5,068 bases of DNA from contig VBCT01000123.1 in the NCBI GenBank assembly GCA_005882235.1, positions 1-5,068 of the forward strand, in the 5' to 3' direction. The notes below the pieces were generated by a model. The model was not told the DNA's origin, did no database searches, and worked only from the letters and a program-made list of their open reading frames with translations. The position numbers and the translations under genes are program-made. This document shows, piece after piece, positions 1 to 5,068 of this stretch. Within the stretch, counting starts at the first letter, position 1. Each line of letters opens with the position of its first letter. This DNA is from Betaproteobacteria bacterium. GTDB lineage: Bacteria; Pseudomonadota; Gammaproteobacteria; Burkholderiales; SG8-39.

Positions 1-18
1 TTTTTCGGGCGGAGCGCA

Positions 19-49
19 ATTCTATACCTAAACATGAGCTCTTAGGGAA
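19..49 (-). promoter_or_regulatory. Possible leftward sigma-70 promoter (weak)
   Basis: On the minus strand the sequence reads TATAGAATTGCGCTCC from position 26 leftwards. It contains the -10-like hexamers TATAGA (26-21) and TAGAAT (24-19, five of six consensus bases), followed by a GC-rich discriminator-like stretch. A poor -35 candidate, TTCCCT (49-44), sits 17 nt upstream of TATAGA and matches only three consensus bases. If real, it would drive a gene beyond the left edge. It is a motif match only. Confidence 0.22.
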
Positions 50-54
50 GAGCT
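37..54. repeat. Perfect 7-bp inverted repeat (hairpin)
   Basis: AGCTCTT (37-43) and AAGAGCT (48-54) are exact reverse complements around a 4-nt AGGG loop. Neither strand has a T-tract directly after the stem, so it is not a standard intrinsic terminator. It overlaps the weak -35 of the possible leftward promoter, so it could equally be an operator-like dyad or a transcript-end stabilising stem. No function is assigned. Confidence 0.45.
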
Positions 55-71
55 GCGGTGCTTCGCGCAAG

Positions 72-95
72 AAAAAAATCGACCGCGGATTTTTT
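72..95 (-). terminator. Candidate terminator of the amgK-murU-pepP-ubiH operon
   Basis: AAAAAATC (73-80) and GATTTTTT (88-95) form an 8-bp inverted repeat around GACCGCG. Read on the minus strand, about 35 nt after the ubiH stop, this gives an A-tract, a CCGCGG core and then a run of seven T (78-72). The GC part of the stem is weak. An alternative is an imperfect stem between GCGGGA (106-101) and TCCGC (89-85) ahead of the T-run. The dyad is nearly symmetric and could work in either direction. Placement supports a terminator and stem quality does not. Confidence 0.35.
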
Positions 96-130
96 GCTAT
101 TCCCGCACCGCAAAAGCGGCGCCGCGCCGT

Positions 131-1255
131 TCAGGGCAGCGCGCGAGCGCCGAAGATCATGCGGCGGGCGAGAAAACGCCGCGCAGGCGGGACGGCATCG
201 AGCCCTGCAAGGCCGGCGCCGCGCGCCAGCGCGAGCGGCGCAAGAGAATTCGAGAATATCCTCACCAGAAAATCGGTGAGCCCGATTCCCGCGTAGCGGT
301 CGAGGCTGCGGCTACGGGCGTAGCGAGCGAGAAAACGGGGCGCGCCGATTTCTTCCTTGGCGGCGTCAAGCAACATCTGAGCCAGTTCCCATGCGTCGCG
401 CAGGCCGAGATTGAGTCCCTGCCCGGCCACCGGGTGCAGCGTTTGCGCGGCGTTTCCGATCGCAAGAACTCTCGCTGCGGGAACGATCTTGCCGTAACGC
501 AGGGAAAGCGGGAAGGTCGAGCGCGGACCGACCGAGGTGAAACCTCCGAGCCTTCCGCCAAAGATTTCGCGCAGGCGCGCGAGGAAATCCGAATCGGAGA
601 GCCCGAGCAACTCGACCGCGCTCGCCGGACGCACGCTCCAGACCAGTGCGTAGCGGTCCTCGAATGGGAGCAAGGCGAGCGGCCCCTCGGCCGTGAAGCG
701 TTCCCAGGCGACCCCGGCGCGCGGGTGCTCGGCCGTGACCTCGGCCACGATGGCTTGCTGCCGATAGTCCCTCACATTCCGGGTGCGGCGATTCTGGCCG
801 CCGTCGGCGAGCACGAGCAGCCGGGCGCGCATGCCTGCTTCGTCTTCGCCGCGTGACAGCCGCAGGACAATTTCATTGTCTGCTGATTTCCAGTCTTTCA
901 ACGATTGCGCACTTGCCGCAGTGCGGCCCGCAAGCTGCGCAACGAGCTCGGAGTATGCGGTGACGTATCCCAGCGCCGGCAAGCCGTAATCGGAGCAGTG
1001 CATTACGGTTCTGCCGAAACCCTGCTGGGAAACATGGATGGTTTGGATCGGATTGCTTCGGACGGAGCTCCATGCGCCCAGGCGCTCGAGGATCAGACGG
1101 CTGCCGTACGATAGCGCGATGGGTCGGTCTGCGAAATCGGCTTCGCCCGCGATTCGAGCAACGGAGACCGCGCTCCCGGACAGGGCAAGCGCCAGCGCGC
1201 AGCCGACCGGTCCGCCACCGGCAATGGCGACATCCACTTCCTGCAGCTCAATCAC
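131..1255 (-). CDS. ubiH: 2-octaprenyl-6-methoxyphenol hydroxylase, UbiH-type FAD monooxygenase
   Basis: This is a class A flavoprotein aromatic hydroxylase of 374 aa, near the roughly 390 aa of E. coli UbiH. The family uses FAD, NAD(P)H and O2 to hydroxylate the polyprenyl ring in aerobic ubiquinone synthesis, with UbiH acting at C6, in the Ubi complex. Visible motifs are the N-terminal dinucleotide fold GGGPVG (13-18), the ADG motif (150-152) with a following Arg-rich turn, and the second FAD signature GNAAQTLHPVAGQG (267-280) followed by NLGLRDA. The GNAAQTLHP form is typical of UbiH, whereas UbiI and UbiF usually carry GDAAH. The ERFTAEGPLALLPF stretch (185-198) and the C-terminal TDFLVRIF segment also match UbiH. 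The GTG start overlaps the last 8 nt of pepP and has no good Shine-Dalgarno site, which suggests coupled translation; a GTG at codon 8 is a less likely alternative. The acidic residue expected at the end of the second strand of the FAD fold is not evident (AVSVARIAG, 29-37). The exact ring position hydroxylated is inferred. Confidence 0.93.
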   Translation of the reverse strand: MIELQEVDVAIAGGGPVGCALALALSGSAVSVARIAGEADFADRPIALSYGSRLILERLGAWSSVRSNPIQTIHVSQQGFGRTVMHCSDYGLPALGYVTAYSELVAQLAGRTAASAQSLKDWKSADNEIVLRLSRGEDEAGMRARLLVLADGGQNRRTRNVRDYRQQAIVAEVTAEHPRAGVAWERFTAEGPLALLPFEDRYALVWSVRPASAVELLGLSDSDFLARLREIFGGRLGGFTSVGPRSTFPLSLRYGKIVPAARVLAIGNAAQTLHPVAGQGLNLGLRDAWELAQMLLDAAKEEIGAPRFLARYARSRSLDRYAGIGLTDFLVRIFSNSLAPLALARGAGLAGLDAVPPARRFLARRMIFGARALP

Positions 1256-2561
1256 GGCCGACCAGTGCCTCGATATCCCGGACGGATTTCGGTGCTGTCG
1301 CGGTCAGCACCTCGCACCCGGAGGCTGTTACGAGAACGTCGTCCTCGATGCGTACGCCCGTGTTCCAGAATTGCCGGGGTACGTCATCGGCCGGCCGGAT
1401 GTAGCAGCCCGGCTCCACGGTCAAGGTCATGCCGGGCTCGAGGCGGCGCCATTGCCCGCCCGATTTGTATTCTCCTGCGTCGTGGACGTCCAAGCCGAGC
1501 CAATGTCCGGTGCGATGCATGTAAAAGCGCTTGTAGTCCTCGCTCTCTATCGCTCTTTCGACTGTCCCGCGGCACAGTCCTAGATCCACGAATCCTTGGG
1601 CGAGCGTCCCCACCGCGGCATTGTGCGGCTCGTCCCAGCGGCTCCCCGGCTTCACCGCCGTGATCGCCGCGGTTTGCGCGGCGAGCACCAATTCGTAGAC
1701 GTCCTTCTGCGGGCCGCTGAATTTTCCGCTTACGGGGAAAGTCCGCGTCACATCCGATGCGTATCCGTCCAGCTCACAGCCCGCGTCGATGAGCAACAGA
1801 TCCCCGTCGGCGAGCCGCGCGTTGTTCTCGCGGTAATGCAGAACGCAGGCGTTGGCTCCTCCGGCAACGATCGGCCAGTACGCGGGATACTGAGCGCCGC
1901 GGCGGCGAAACTCGTAGAGAAGCTCGGCCTCGATCTCGTACTCGTTGCGCCCGGAGCGGGTCGCGCGCATCGCGCGTTCGTGGGCGGCCGCGGAGATCGC
2001 GGCCGCGCGGCGCATCACGGCGAGCTCGCCGTCGTCCTTGAAGAGACGCATATCGTCGAGCGCGGTGCGCACGTCGCGGATCTCGGCGGGCGCCGCGACG
2101 CCCGCGCGCGCCTGCGCCCGGACTTGATTCAGCCATCCCATGATGCGCGCGTCCCAACCCGCGTCGGCCCCGGTGGCGTAGTAGAGCGCAGGCTGATCGG
2201 CGAGCAGCTTCGGCATGTGCTCGTCGAGCGATTCCACAGGGTAGGATTCATCGAGACCAAAGGCGGCCCTTGCGCCCTCGGGGCCGTTGCGGACGCCTTC
2301 CCAGAGCTCGCGCTCCGGATTGCGCTCGCGGCAGAAGAGAATCGACCTGGGCTCTTCTCCCGCGAGGAGGACCAGCACCGCCTCGGGCTCGGGGAAAGCG
2401 CTCAGGTAGTAGAAATAGCTATCGAATCGGTACAGATAATCGCTGTCGCGATTGCGGACGCGCTCGGGTGCGGTCGGAATGATCGCGATGCCCTTGCCCA
2501 TGCGCGACTGCAGCGCGTGGCGGCGCTCGGCGCAGCGCGAAAGATTGCTGGTGGTGTCCAT
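1248..2561 (-). CDS. pepP: Xaa-Pro aminopeptidase (aminopeptidase P), M24B family
   Basis: This cytosolic metallopeptidase releases the N-terminal residue of peptides with proline second. With the chosen ATG it has 437 aa (E. coli PepP has 441). An N-terminal AMP_N domain covers about 1-170, including RNRDSDYLYRFDSYFYYLS, and a pita-bread catalytic domain fills the rest. All five dimetal ligands of the family are present: D259 (LLLIDAG), D270 (GYASD), H353 (TGHWLG), E383 (TVEPG) and E406 (RIEDD). The supporting H242 (LHY), H360 and R404 are also in place. These positions fall within one residue of E. coli D260, D271, H354, E383 and E406, which favours the ATG at 2561. The longer reading from a TTG at 2597 adds 12 residues and would overlap the murU stop as TTGA. 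Neither start has a clear Shine-Dalgarno site. The 3' end overlaps ubiH by 8 nt. The pepP-ubiH order is also that of E. coli, where ubiI follows; here no ubiI follows. Confidence 0.95.
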   Translation of the reverse strand: MDTTSNLSRCAERRHALQSRMGKGIAIIPTAPERVRNRDSDYLYRFDSYFYYLSAFPEPEAVLVLLAGEEPRSILFCRERNPERELWEGVRNGPEGARAAFGLDESYPVESLDEHMPKLLADQPALYYATGADAGWDARIMGWLNQVRAQARAGVAAPAEIRDVRTALDDMRLFKDDGELAVMRRAAAISAAAHERAMRATRSGRNEYEIEAELLYEFRRRGAQYPAYWPIVAGGANACVLHYRENNARLADGDLLLIDAGCELDGYASDVTRTFPVSGKFSGPQKDVYELVLAAQTAAITAVKPGSRWDEPHNAAVGTLAQGFVDLGLCRGTVERAIESEDYKRFYMHRTGHWLGLDVHDAGEYKSGGQWRRLEPGMTLTVEPGCYIRPADDVPRQFWNTGVRIEDDVLVTASGCEVLTATAPKSVRDIEALVGRD

Positions 2562-2593
2562 TGCCGCGATTGTCGTCCGCTTTGCGGCGACGA

Positions 2594-3259
2594 TCAAGCG
2601 ACGCGCTCGTTCAACGCGGAAAGGCGCGCGGGCGTGCCGACGTCATGCCAGATGCCGCGATGCATCTCGCCGGAGACCAGCCCGCGCGCCATCGCTGCAC
2701 GCAACAGTGTTGCAATCTGTCCTTTTGAGCCCGGTCTGATGCTCGCAAAAAGCTCCGGGCGGTAAAGACCTATGCCGCTGAAGGTGAGCGTGGATTGTCC
2801 CGCTTCGGCGACTTGCGTGCCGTTGAGCGCGAAGTCTCCGAGCGGGTGATGAGGGGGATTCGCGACCAGTACCAAATGCGCGAGATCTTGTCCCAGTGCG
2901 GTCCCAACGAGACGCGAGAAGTCGAAGTCGCAGAAGAGGTCGCCGTTGACGACGAGGAACGGTCGATCGCCGAGCAGGGGAAGCGCCTGCGCGATTCCGC
3001 CCGCGGTTTCCAGCGCCTCGGCTTCGCGCGAGTAGCGGATCGCGACGCCGAAGCGGCGTCCGTCGCCGAGCGCAGCTTCGATCATGTGGCCGAGATGTGC
3101 GTGATTGATCACGATCTCCCGAACACCCGAGCGCGCGAGCGCCTCGATCGACCAGACGATCAGAGGCTTGCCGCGCACTTCCAATAGCACCTTGGGGATC
3201 GCGTCGGTGAGGGGCCTCATGCGTTCGCCCCGCCCTGCGGCAAGAATCATGGCCTTCAT
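2594..3259 (-). CDS. murU: N-acetylmuramate alpha-1-phosphate uridylyltransferase
   Basis: This is a sugar-1-phosphate nucleotidyltransferase of 221 aa, close to the roughly 223 aa of Pseudomonas putida MurU. It should condense MurNAc-1-phosphate with UTP to give UDP-MurNAc and pyrophosphate, in the cytoplasm. Visible motifs are the nucleotide-binding signature LAAGRGERMRPLT (6-18) followed by IPK, the ETAGGI substrate loop (84-89), VNGDLF (104-109) with the metal-binding Asp107, and WHDVGTP (204-210). Short length and lack of a left-handed helix domain separate it from RmlA, GalU and GlmU. The start at MKAMILAAG is set by homology, since this family begins directly with that strand; a longer in-frame reading to 3337 only adds sequence antisense-like to the family and overlaps amgK. 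There is no clear Shine-Dalgarno site and the gap to amgK is 10 nt, so translation is probably coupled. The amgK partner makes the MurNAc role much more likely than mannose-1-phosphate or glucose-1-phosphate use. Confidence 0.92.
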   Translation of the reverse strand: MKAMILAAGRGERMRPLTDAIPKVLLEVRGKPLIVWSIEALARSGVREIVINHAHLGHMIEAALGDGRRFGVAIRYSREAEALETAGGIAQALPLLGDRPFLVVNGDLFCDFDFSRLVGTALGQDLAHLVLVANPPHHPLGDFALNGTQVAEAGQSTLTFSGIGLYRPELFASIRPGSKGQIATLLRAAMARGLVSGEMHRGIWHDVGTPARLSALNERVA

Positions 3260-3269
3260 AGTTCGAAAA

Positions 3270-4268
3270 TCAGAACGTGTAGCCAGCGCGCTTTTCCTGC
3301 CGTTCGAGGTCCTCGAGCAGGCGCCCGAGCCCGGCAAGCTCGCGATAACGCTCGCACGTGCGCCGCAGGTAGCTCATCACGAGCGGCTGGTCTTTCAGAT
3401 AACCGTCCTTGCCGTCCCGAAACGAAAGGCGCGCGAAGATCCCCAGCACCTTGAGCTGCCGCTGGGCTCCCATCCACTCGAAATCCCGATAGAAATCCGC
3501 GAAATCACCGGGGACCGGCAGCCCCCCGGCCCGGGCCCTCTCCCAGTAGCGGATCGCCCAATCGATGACGCGTTCCTCGTCCCAAGCGATGTAGGCGTCG
3601 CGCAGAAGCGAGGCGAGATCGTAGGTGATCGGGCCGTACACCGCGTCCTGAAAATCGAGAATTCCTGGGCAGGGCTCGCAGACCATGAGATTGCGCGAAT
3701 GATAGTCGCGGTGCACGAACACCCGCGCCTGCCCGAGGTTGTTATCGAGGATCGTCGAAAACGTCTTCTCCAGCGTCCGGAGTTGTGTCGTGTCGAGCTC
3801 GCGCTGCAGCTGGCGCGCGATGTACCAGTCGGGGAAAAGACGCAGTTCCTTCTCGAGCAATTCTCTGTCGTAATCGGGCAGCGACCCGGGGCGGCTCGCC
3901 CGCTGAATCCGCAGCAGTGCGGCTAGCGCGTCTTCGTAGAGCCTTCCGGCGTTGTGTTCGTCGAGCGCATCCAGATAAGTCGTGTCGCCCAGATCCGAAA
4001 GCAGCAGAAATCCCTGTTCAAGGTCCTGTGCATGGATCGTGGGCACGTGCACGCCCGCTGCGGCGAACAGGTGCGCAACATGCACGAACGGAGCGCAGTT
4101 CTCCTTGTCGGGCGGGGCGTCCATCGCGACGAGCGACGCTTGCGCCGCGCCGCGTCGGATCCGGAAATAGCGCCGGAAGCTCGCGTCGTCGGAGGCGGGC
4201 GCGATGCTGAAATCGTCGCTCGCCAGGGTCACCACCAGCCATCGACGCAATTGCTCCGCGCGGTCCAA
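3270..4268 (-). CDS. amgK: N-acetylmuramate/N-acetylglucosamine anomeric kinase
   Basis: This is an aminoglycoside-phosphotransferase-fold (APH/ChoK) sugar kinase of 332 aa (P. putida AmgK is about 339). AmgK phosphorylates the C1 hydroxyl of MurNAc, and also GlcNAc, producing the alpha-1-phosphate used by MurU. Together they let recovered wall sugar re-enter UDP-MurNAc synthesis without MurA, the fosfomycin target. The N-terminal lobe carries SDDASFRRYFRI (26-37). The catalytic loop VHRDYHSRNL (185-194) supplies H186, D188 and N193, and ILDFQDAVYGPITYDLASLL (203-222) supplies the metal-binding D205. The start is a TTG, chosen because AGGAGG (4278-4273) lies 4 nt upstream and no ATG or GTG in frame lies near it. 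It is the promoter-proximal gene of the minus-strand operon, separated by 10 nt from murU and by 89 nt from divergent lptD. Older annotation would call it a generic aminoglycoside phosphotransferase. Nothing points to antibiotic modification. Confidence 0.92.
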   Translation of the reverse strand: MDRAEQLRRWLVVTLASDDFSIAPASDDASFRRYFRIRRGAAQASLVAMDAPPDKENCAPFVHVAHLFAAAGVHVPTIHAQDLEQGFLLLSDLGDTTYLDALDEHNAGRLYEDALAALLRIQRASRPGSLPDYDRELLEKELRLFPDWYIARQLQRELDTTQLRTLEKTFSTILDNNLGQARVFVHRDYHSRNLMVCEPCPGILDFQDAVYGPITYDLASLLRDAYIAWDEERVIDWAIRYWERARAGGLPVPGDFADFYRDFEWMGAQRQLKVLGIFARLSFRDGKDGYLKDQPLVMSYLRRTCERYRELAGLGRLLEDLERQEKRAGYTF

Positions 4269-4272
4269 AAAT

Positions 4273-4278
4273 CCTCCT
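4273..4278 (-). promoter_or_regulatory. Strong ribosome binding site that fixes the TTG start of amgK
   Basis: The minus strand reads CAGGAGGATTTTTG, a full AGGAGG core 4 nt before the TTG at 4268-4266. The spacing is a little short but the core is perfect. It is the only strong Shine-Dalgarno site I see in the window and decides the amgK start in the absence of a nearby ATG. Confidence 0.8.
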
Positions 4279-4313
4279 GAAACAAAGAATTGCCTTCGCT
4301 GCAGATTTGTGCG

Positions 4314-4322
4314 ATTTTAGCA
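4314..4322 (-). promoter_or_regulatory. Extended -10 promoter element for the amgK operon
   Basis: The minus strand reads TGCTAAAAT: a TG one base ahead of TAAAAT, which matches the -10 consensus TATAAT at five of six positions. No good -35 lies 16-18 nt upstream, which fits an extended -10 promoter that depends less on a -35. Transcription would begin near 4307, giving a leader of about 40 nt that contains the strong AGGAGG. The call rests on motif and position only. Confidence 0.42.
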
Positions 4323-4357
4323 CCCGCCCCGAAAGCCCAGGTCCAGGCTTCTCTGAT

Positions 4358-5068
4358 ATGTCTTGCTCACCTGCCCGCCGTGCGGCGTTGGCACTTTCGC
4401 TATCTTGCTCTGCAGCGGTATACGCGCAGGGGCAGGGACTTCAGCCGCGGAATCCTTCCGAGCAACGATCTAAGACGGGCGCTTTGCCGATTATCCTGGA
4501 CGCGGACCGCATCGAAGGCGTTGCAGGAAAGGACACGACCGCTCAGGGCAACGCGAGCTTGCATCAAGGGGACTTGTCGATCCGCGCCGACTCGTTGACA
4601 TATCACGAAGGAAGCGAAAACGTCGAAGCCCGCGGCAACGTGCGCCTTCAGCGCAACGGCGACACTTTGAAGGGCCCCGCGCTTAAGTATTCGATCAGGG
4701 ATGCGACCGGTCTATCCGAAAAGCCGGACTTTACTTTCACGCCGCGCCCGAAAGCCGGTCAGCCGCCCGTTTCGGCGCGCGGGCAGGCAGAGACGATTGA
4801 GTTCCTGGGCGAGAACCAGTACCGAATCAAGGACGGCTTCTTCACCTCCTGCAAGCCGGGCGACGACGGCTGGCTGGTCAAGGCCGACGAGCTGGAACTG
4901 GATTTTACGCGCGACGTGGGGACCGCCCGCGGCGCCAGCGTGTATTTCGAGGGACTGCGCATCATCGCGGCGCCTTCTTTTGACTTCTCTCTCAACAACC
5001 AGCGTAAATCGGGCTTTCTTCCGCCTTCGATCGGCGTTACCGGGAAGAGCGGCCCCGAGGTCGGAATT
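4358..5068 (+). CDS. lptD: LPS-assembly protein LptD, N-terminal part (cut by window end)
   Basis: LptD (formerly Imp/OstA) is the outer-membrane barrel that, with the lipoprotein LptE, moves lipopolysaccharide into the outer leaflet. The first 237 residues are visible and the frame is open to the edge; family members have about 750-800 aa, so roughly a third is seen. Residues 1-23 form a signal peptide with RR at 8-9, a hydrophobic core and a likely VYA|Q cleavage site. Residues about 45-205 form the OstA/LptA-like beta-jellyroll with repeated LDADRIEG, IRADSLTYH and ARGNVRL strands. FFTSCKPGDDGW (161-172) carries the conserved Cys165, equivalent by motif to E. coli Cys173 (FTSCLPGSDTW). RKSGFLPPS (216-224) marks entry into the barrel, as RRSGFL does in E. 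coli. The ATG is chosen for the signal peptide; only a weak CAGG lies upstream at 10 nt. No cysteine occurs between the signal peptide and Cys165. In related genomes surA usually follows. Confidence 0.95.
   Translation, partial: MSCSPARRAALALSLSCSAAVYAQGQGLQPRNPSEQRSKTGALPIILDADRIEGVAGKDTTAQGNASLHQGDLSIRADSLTYHEGSENVEARGNVRLQRNGDTLKGPALKYSIRDATGLSEKPDFTFTPRPKAGQPPVSARGQAETIEFLGENQYRIKDGFFTSCKPGDDGWLVKADELELDFTRDVGTARGASVYFEGLRIIAAPSFDFSLNNQRKSGFLPPSIGVTGKSGPEVGI

Larger units (their letters stand above)
1..130. other. Non-coding left edge, downstream of the ubiH stop
   Basis: This stretch lies beyond the ubiH stop codon and runs to the window edge. I see no convincing coding sequence. The one ORF that enters it from position 58 on the plus strand is Arg/Ala-rich, is antisense to the end of ubiH and resembles no family. 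It is more AT-rich in places than the genes beside it, with A- and T-tracts around 72-95, a 7-bp perfect hairpin at 37-54 and a short CCGC-AAAA-GCGG hairpin at 108-119. This looks like an ordinary intergenic region holding an operon end and possibly the promoter of whatever lies to the left. What lies to the left cannot be seen. Confidence 0.6.
4269..4357. promoter_or_regulatory. Divergent intergenic region between amgK and lptD
   Basis: These 89 bp separate the starts of two divergent genes, so both promoters probably lie here or just inside a neighbouring gene. The amgK side is AT-richer. For lptD, TTGCCT (4290-4295) and GATTTT (4313-4318) have a 17-nt spacing, but the -10 matches only three bases, so I do not call an lptD promoter. 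I see no clear sigma-E-type (GGAACTT) element and no substantial inverted repeat that would mark an operator. Confidence 0.55.

Noticed and set aside
1984..2006. Two copies of GCGGCCGC separated by 7 nt, looking like a direct repeat or near-palindrome.
   Set aside because: They lie inside pepP and encode Ala-rich helix segments (AAAISAAA). GC-rich alanine codons explain them.
1596..2765. A 389-codon open frame on the plus strand, antisense to pepP and the end of murU.
   Set aside because: It resembles no family, is rich in Arg, Ala, Gly and Val, crosses two genes with clear catalytic motifs on the other strand, and is expected in GC-rich DNA where stop codons are scarce opposite a real reading frame.
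3260..3337. An N-terminal extension of murU by 26 codons into amgK.
   Set aside because: The family starts directly at the MKAMILAAG strand, and the extension would overlap amgK by nearly 70 nt with a composition that matches nothing in the family.
3105..3926. A 273-codon open frame on the plus strand opposite amgK and the start of murU.
   Set aside because: It is antisense to the AmgK catalytic domain and has no recognisable motif. The minus-strand frame explains the codon pattern fully.
3270..4268. An aminoglycoside resistance gene, because the protein has the APH fold.
   Set aside because: The adjacent murU, the length and the housekeeping context fit the MurNAc/GlcNAc anomeric kinase AmgK. 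No mobile-element signs surround it.
4290..4318. A sigma-70 promoter for lptD (TTGCCT, 17 nt, GATTTT).
   Set aside because: The -10 matches consensus at only three positions, and the same bases make a better extended -10 on the opposite strand.
4400..4429. A lipoprotein signal in LptD around Cys17 (SLSC).
   Set aside because: The -3 position is Ser instead of Leu or a similar residue, a good VYA|Q signal peptidase I site follows, and LptD proteins are not lipoproteins.

Overview
The window is a compact, GC-rich piece of a Gram-negative (proteobacterial) chromosome. It holds five recognisable housekeeping genes: four on the minus strand, very probably one operon, and a fifth starting divergently on the plus strand and cut by the right edge. 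The outer-membrane LPS assembly protein LptD and a ubiquinone hydroxylase mark a diderm that makes ubiquinone. The set lptD <> amgK-murU-pepP-ubiH is the arrangement I associate with Betaproteobacteria. Pseudomonads share the lptD/amgK/murU part, and Enterobacteria share the pepP-ubiH pair. I place it in or near Betaproteobacteria by inference, without a search.

Layout, left to right. Positions 1-130 are non-coding as far as I can see: a perfect 7-bp hairpin, an A-tract/T-tract dyad that could end the minus-strand operon, and a possible outward-facing promoter. Then come ubiH (131-1255, minus), pepP (1248-2561, minus), murU (2594-3259, minus) and amgK (3270-4268, minus). An 89-bp divergent intergenic region (4269-4357) follows, then lptD (4358 to the window end, plus, first 237 residues).

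How the genes work together. Minus-strand transcription would start in the divergent region and run amgK, murU, pepP, ubiH, with gaps of 10 and 32 nt and an 8-nt overlap. AmgK phosphorylates the anomeric carbon of N-acetylmuramic acid (MurNAc) and MurU turns the product into UDP-MurNAc. Together they are the core of the peptidoglycan recycling shortcut that bypasses MurA and gives intrinsic fosfomycin tolerance in pseudomonads. PepP is the Xaa-Pro aminopeptidase and UbiH the ring hydroxylase of ubiquinone synthesis. LptD, on the other side, inserts LPS into the outer membrane. The window therefore joins cell-wall recycling, peptide turnover, quinone synthesis and outer-membrane assembly.

I find no mobile element, CRISPR array, tRNA, rRNA or defence-like cassette, and no undescribed system. 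The points worth a second look are modest: non-ATG starts (TTG for amgK, GTG for ubiH), an extended -10 motif in the divergent region, an LptD with no cysteine near the mature N-terminus, a UbiH lacking the usual acidic residue of the FAD-binding fold, and the unexplained 130 bp at the left edge.
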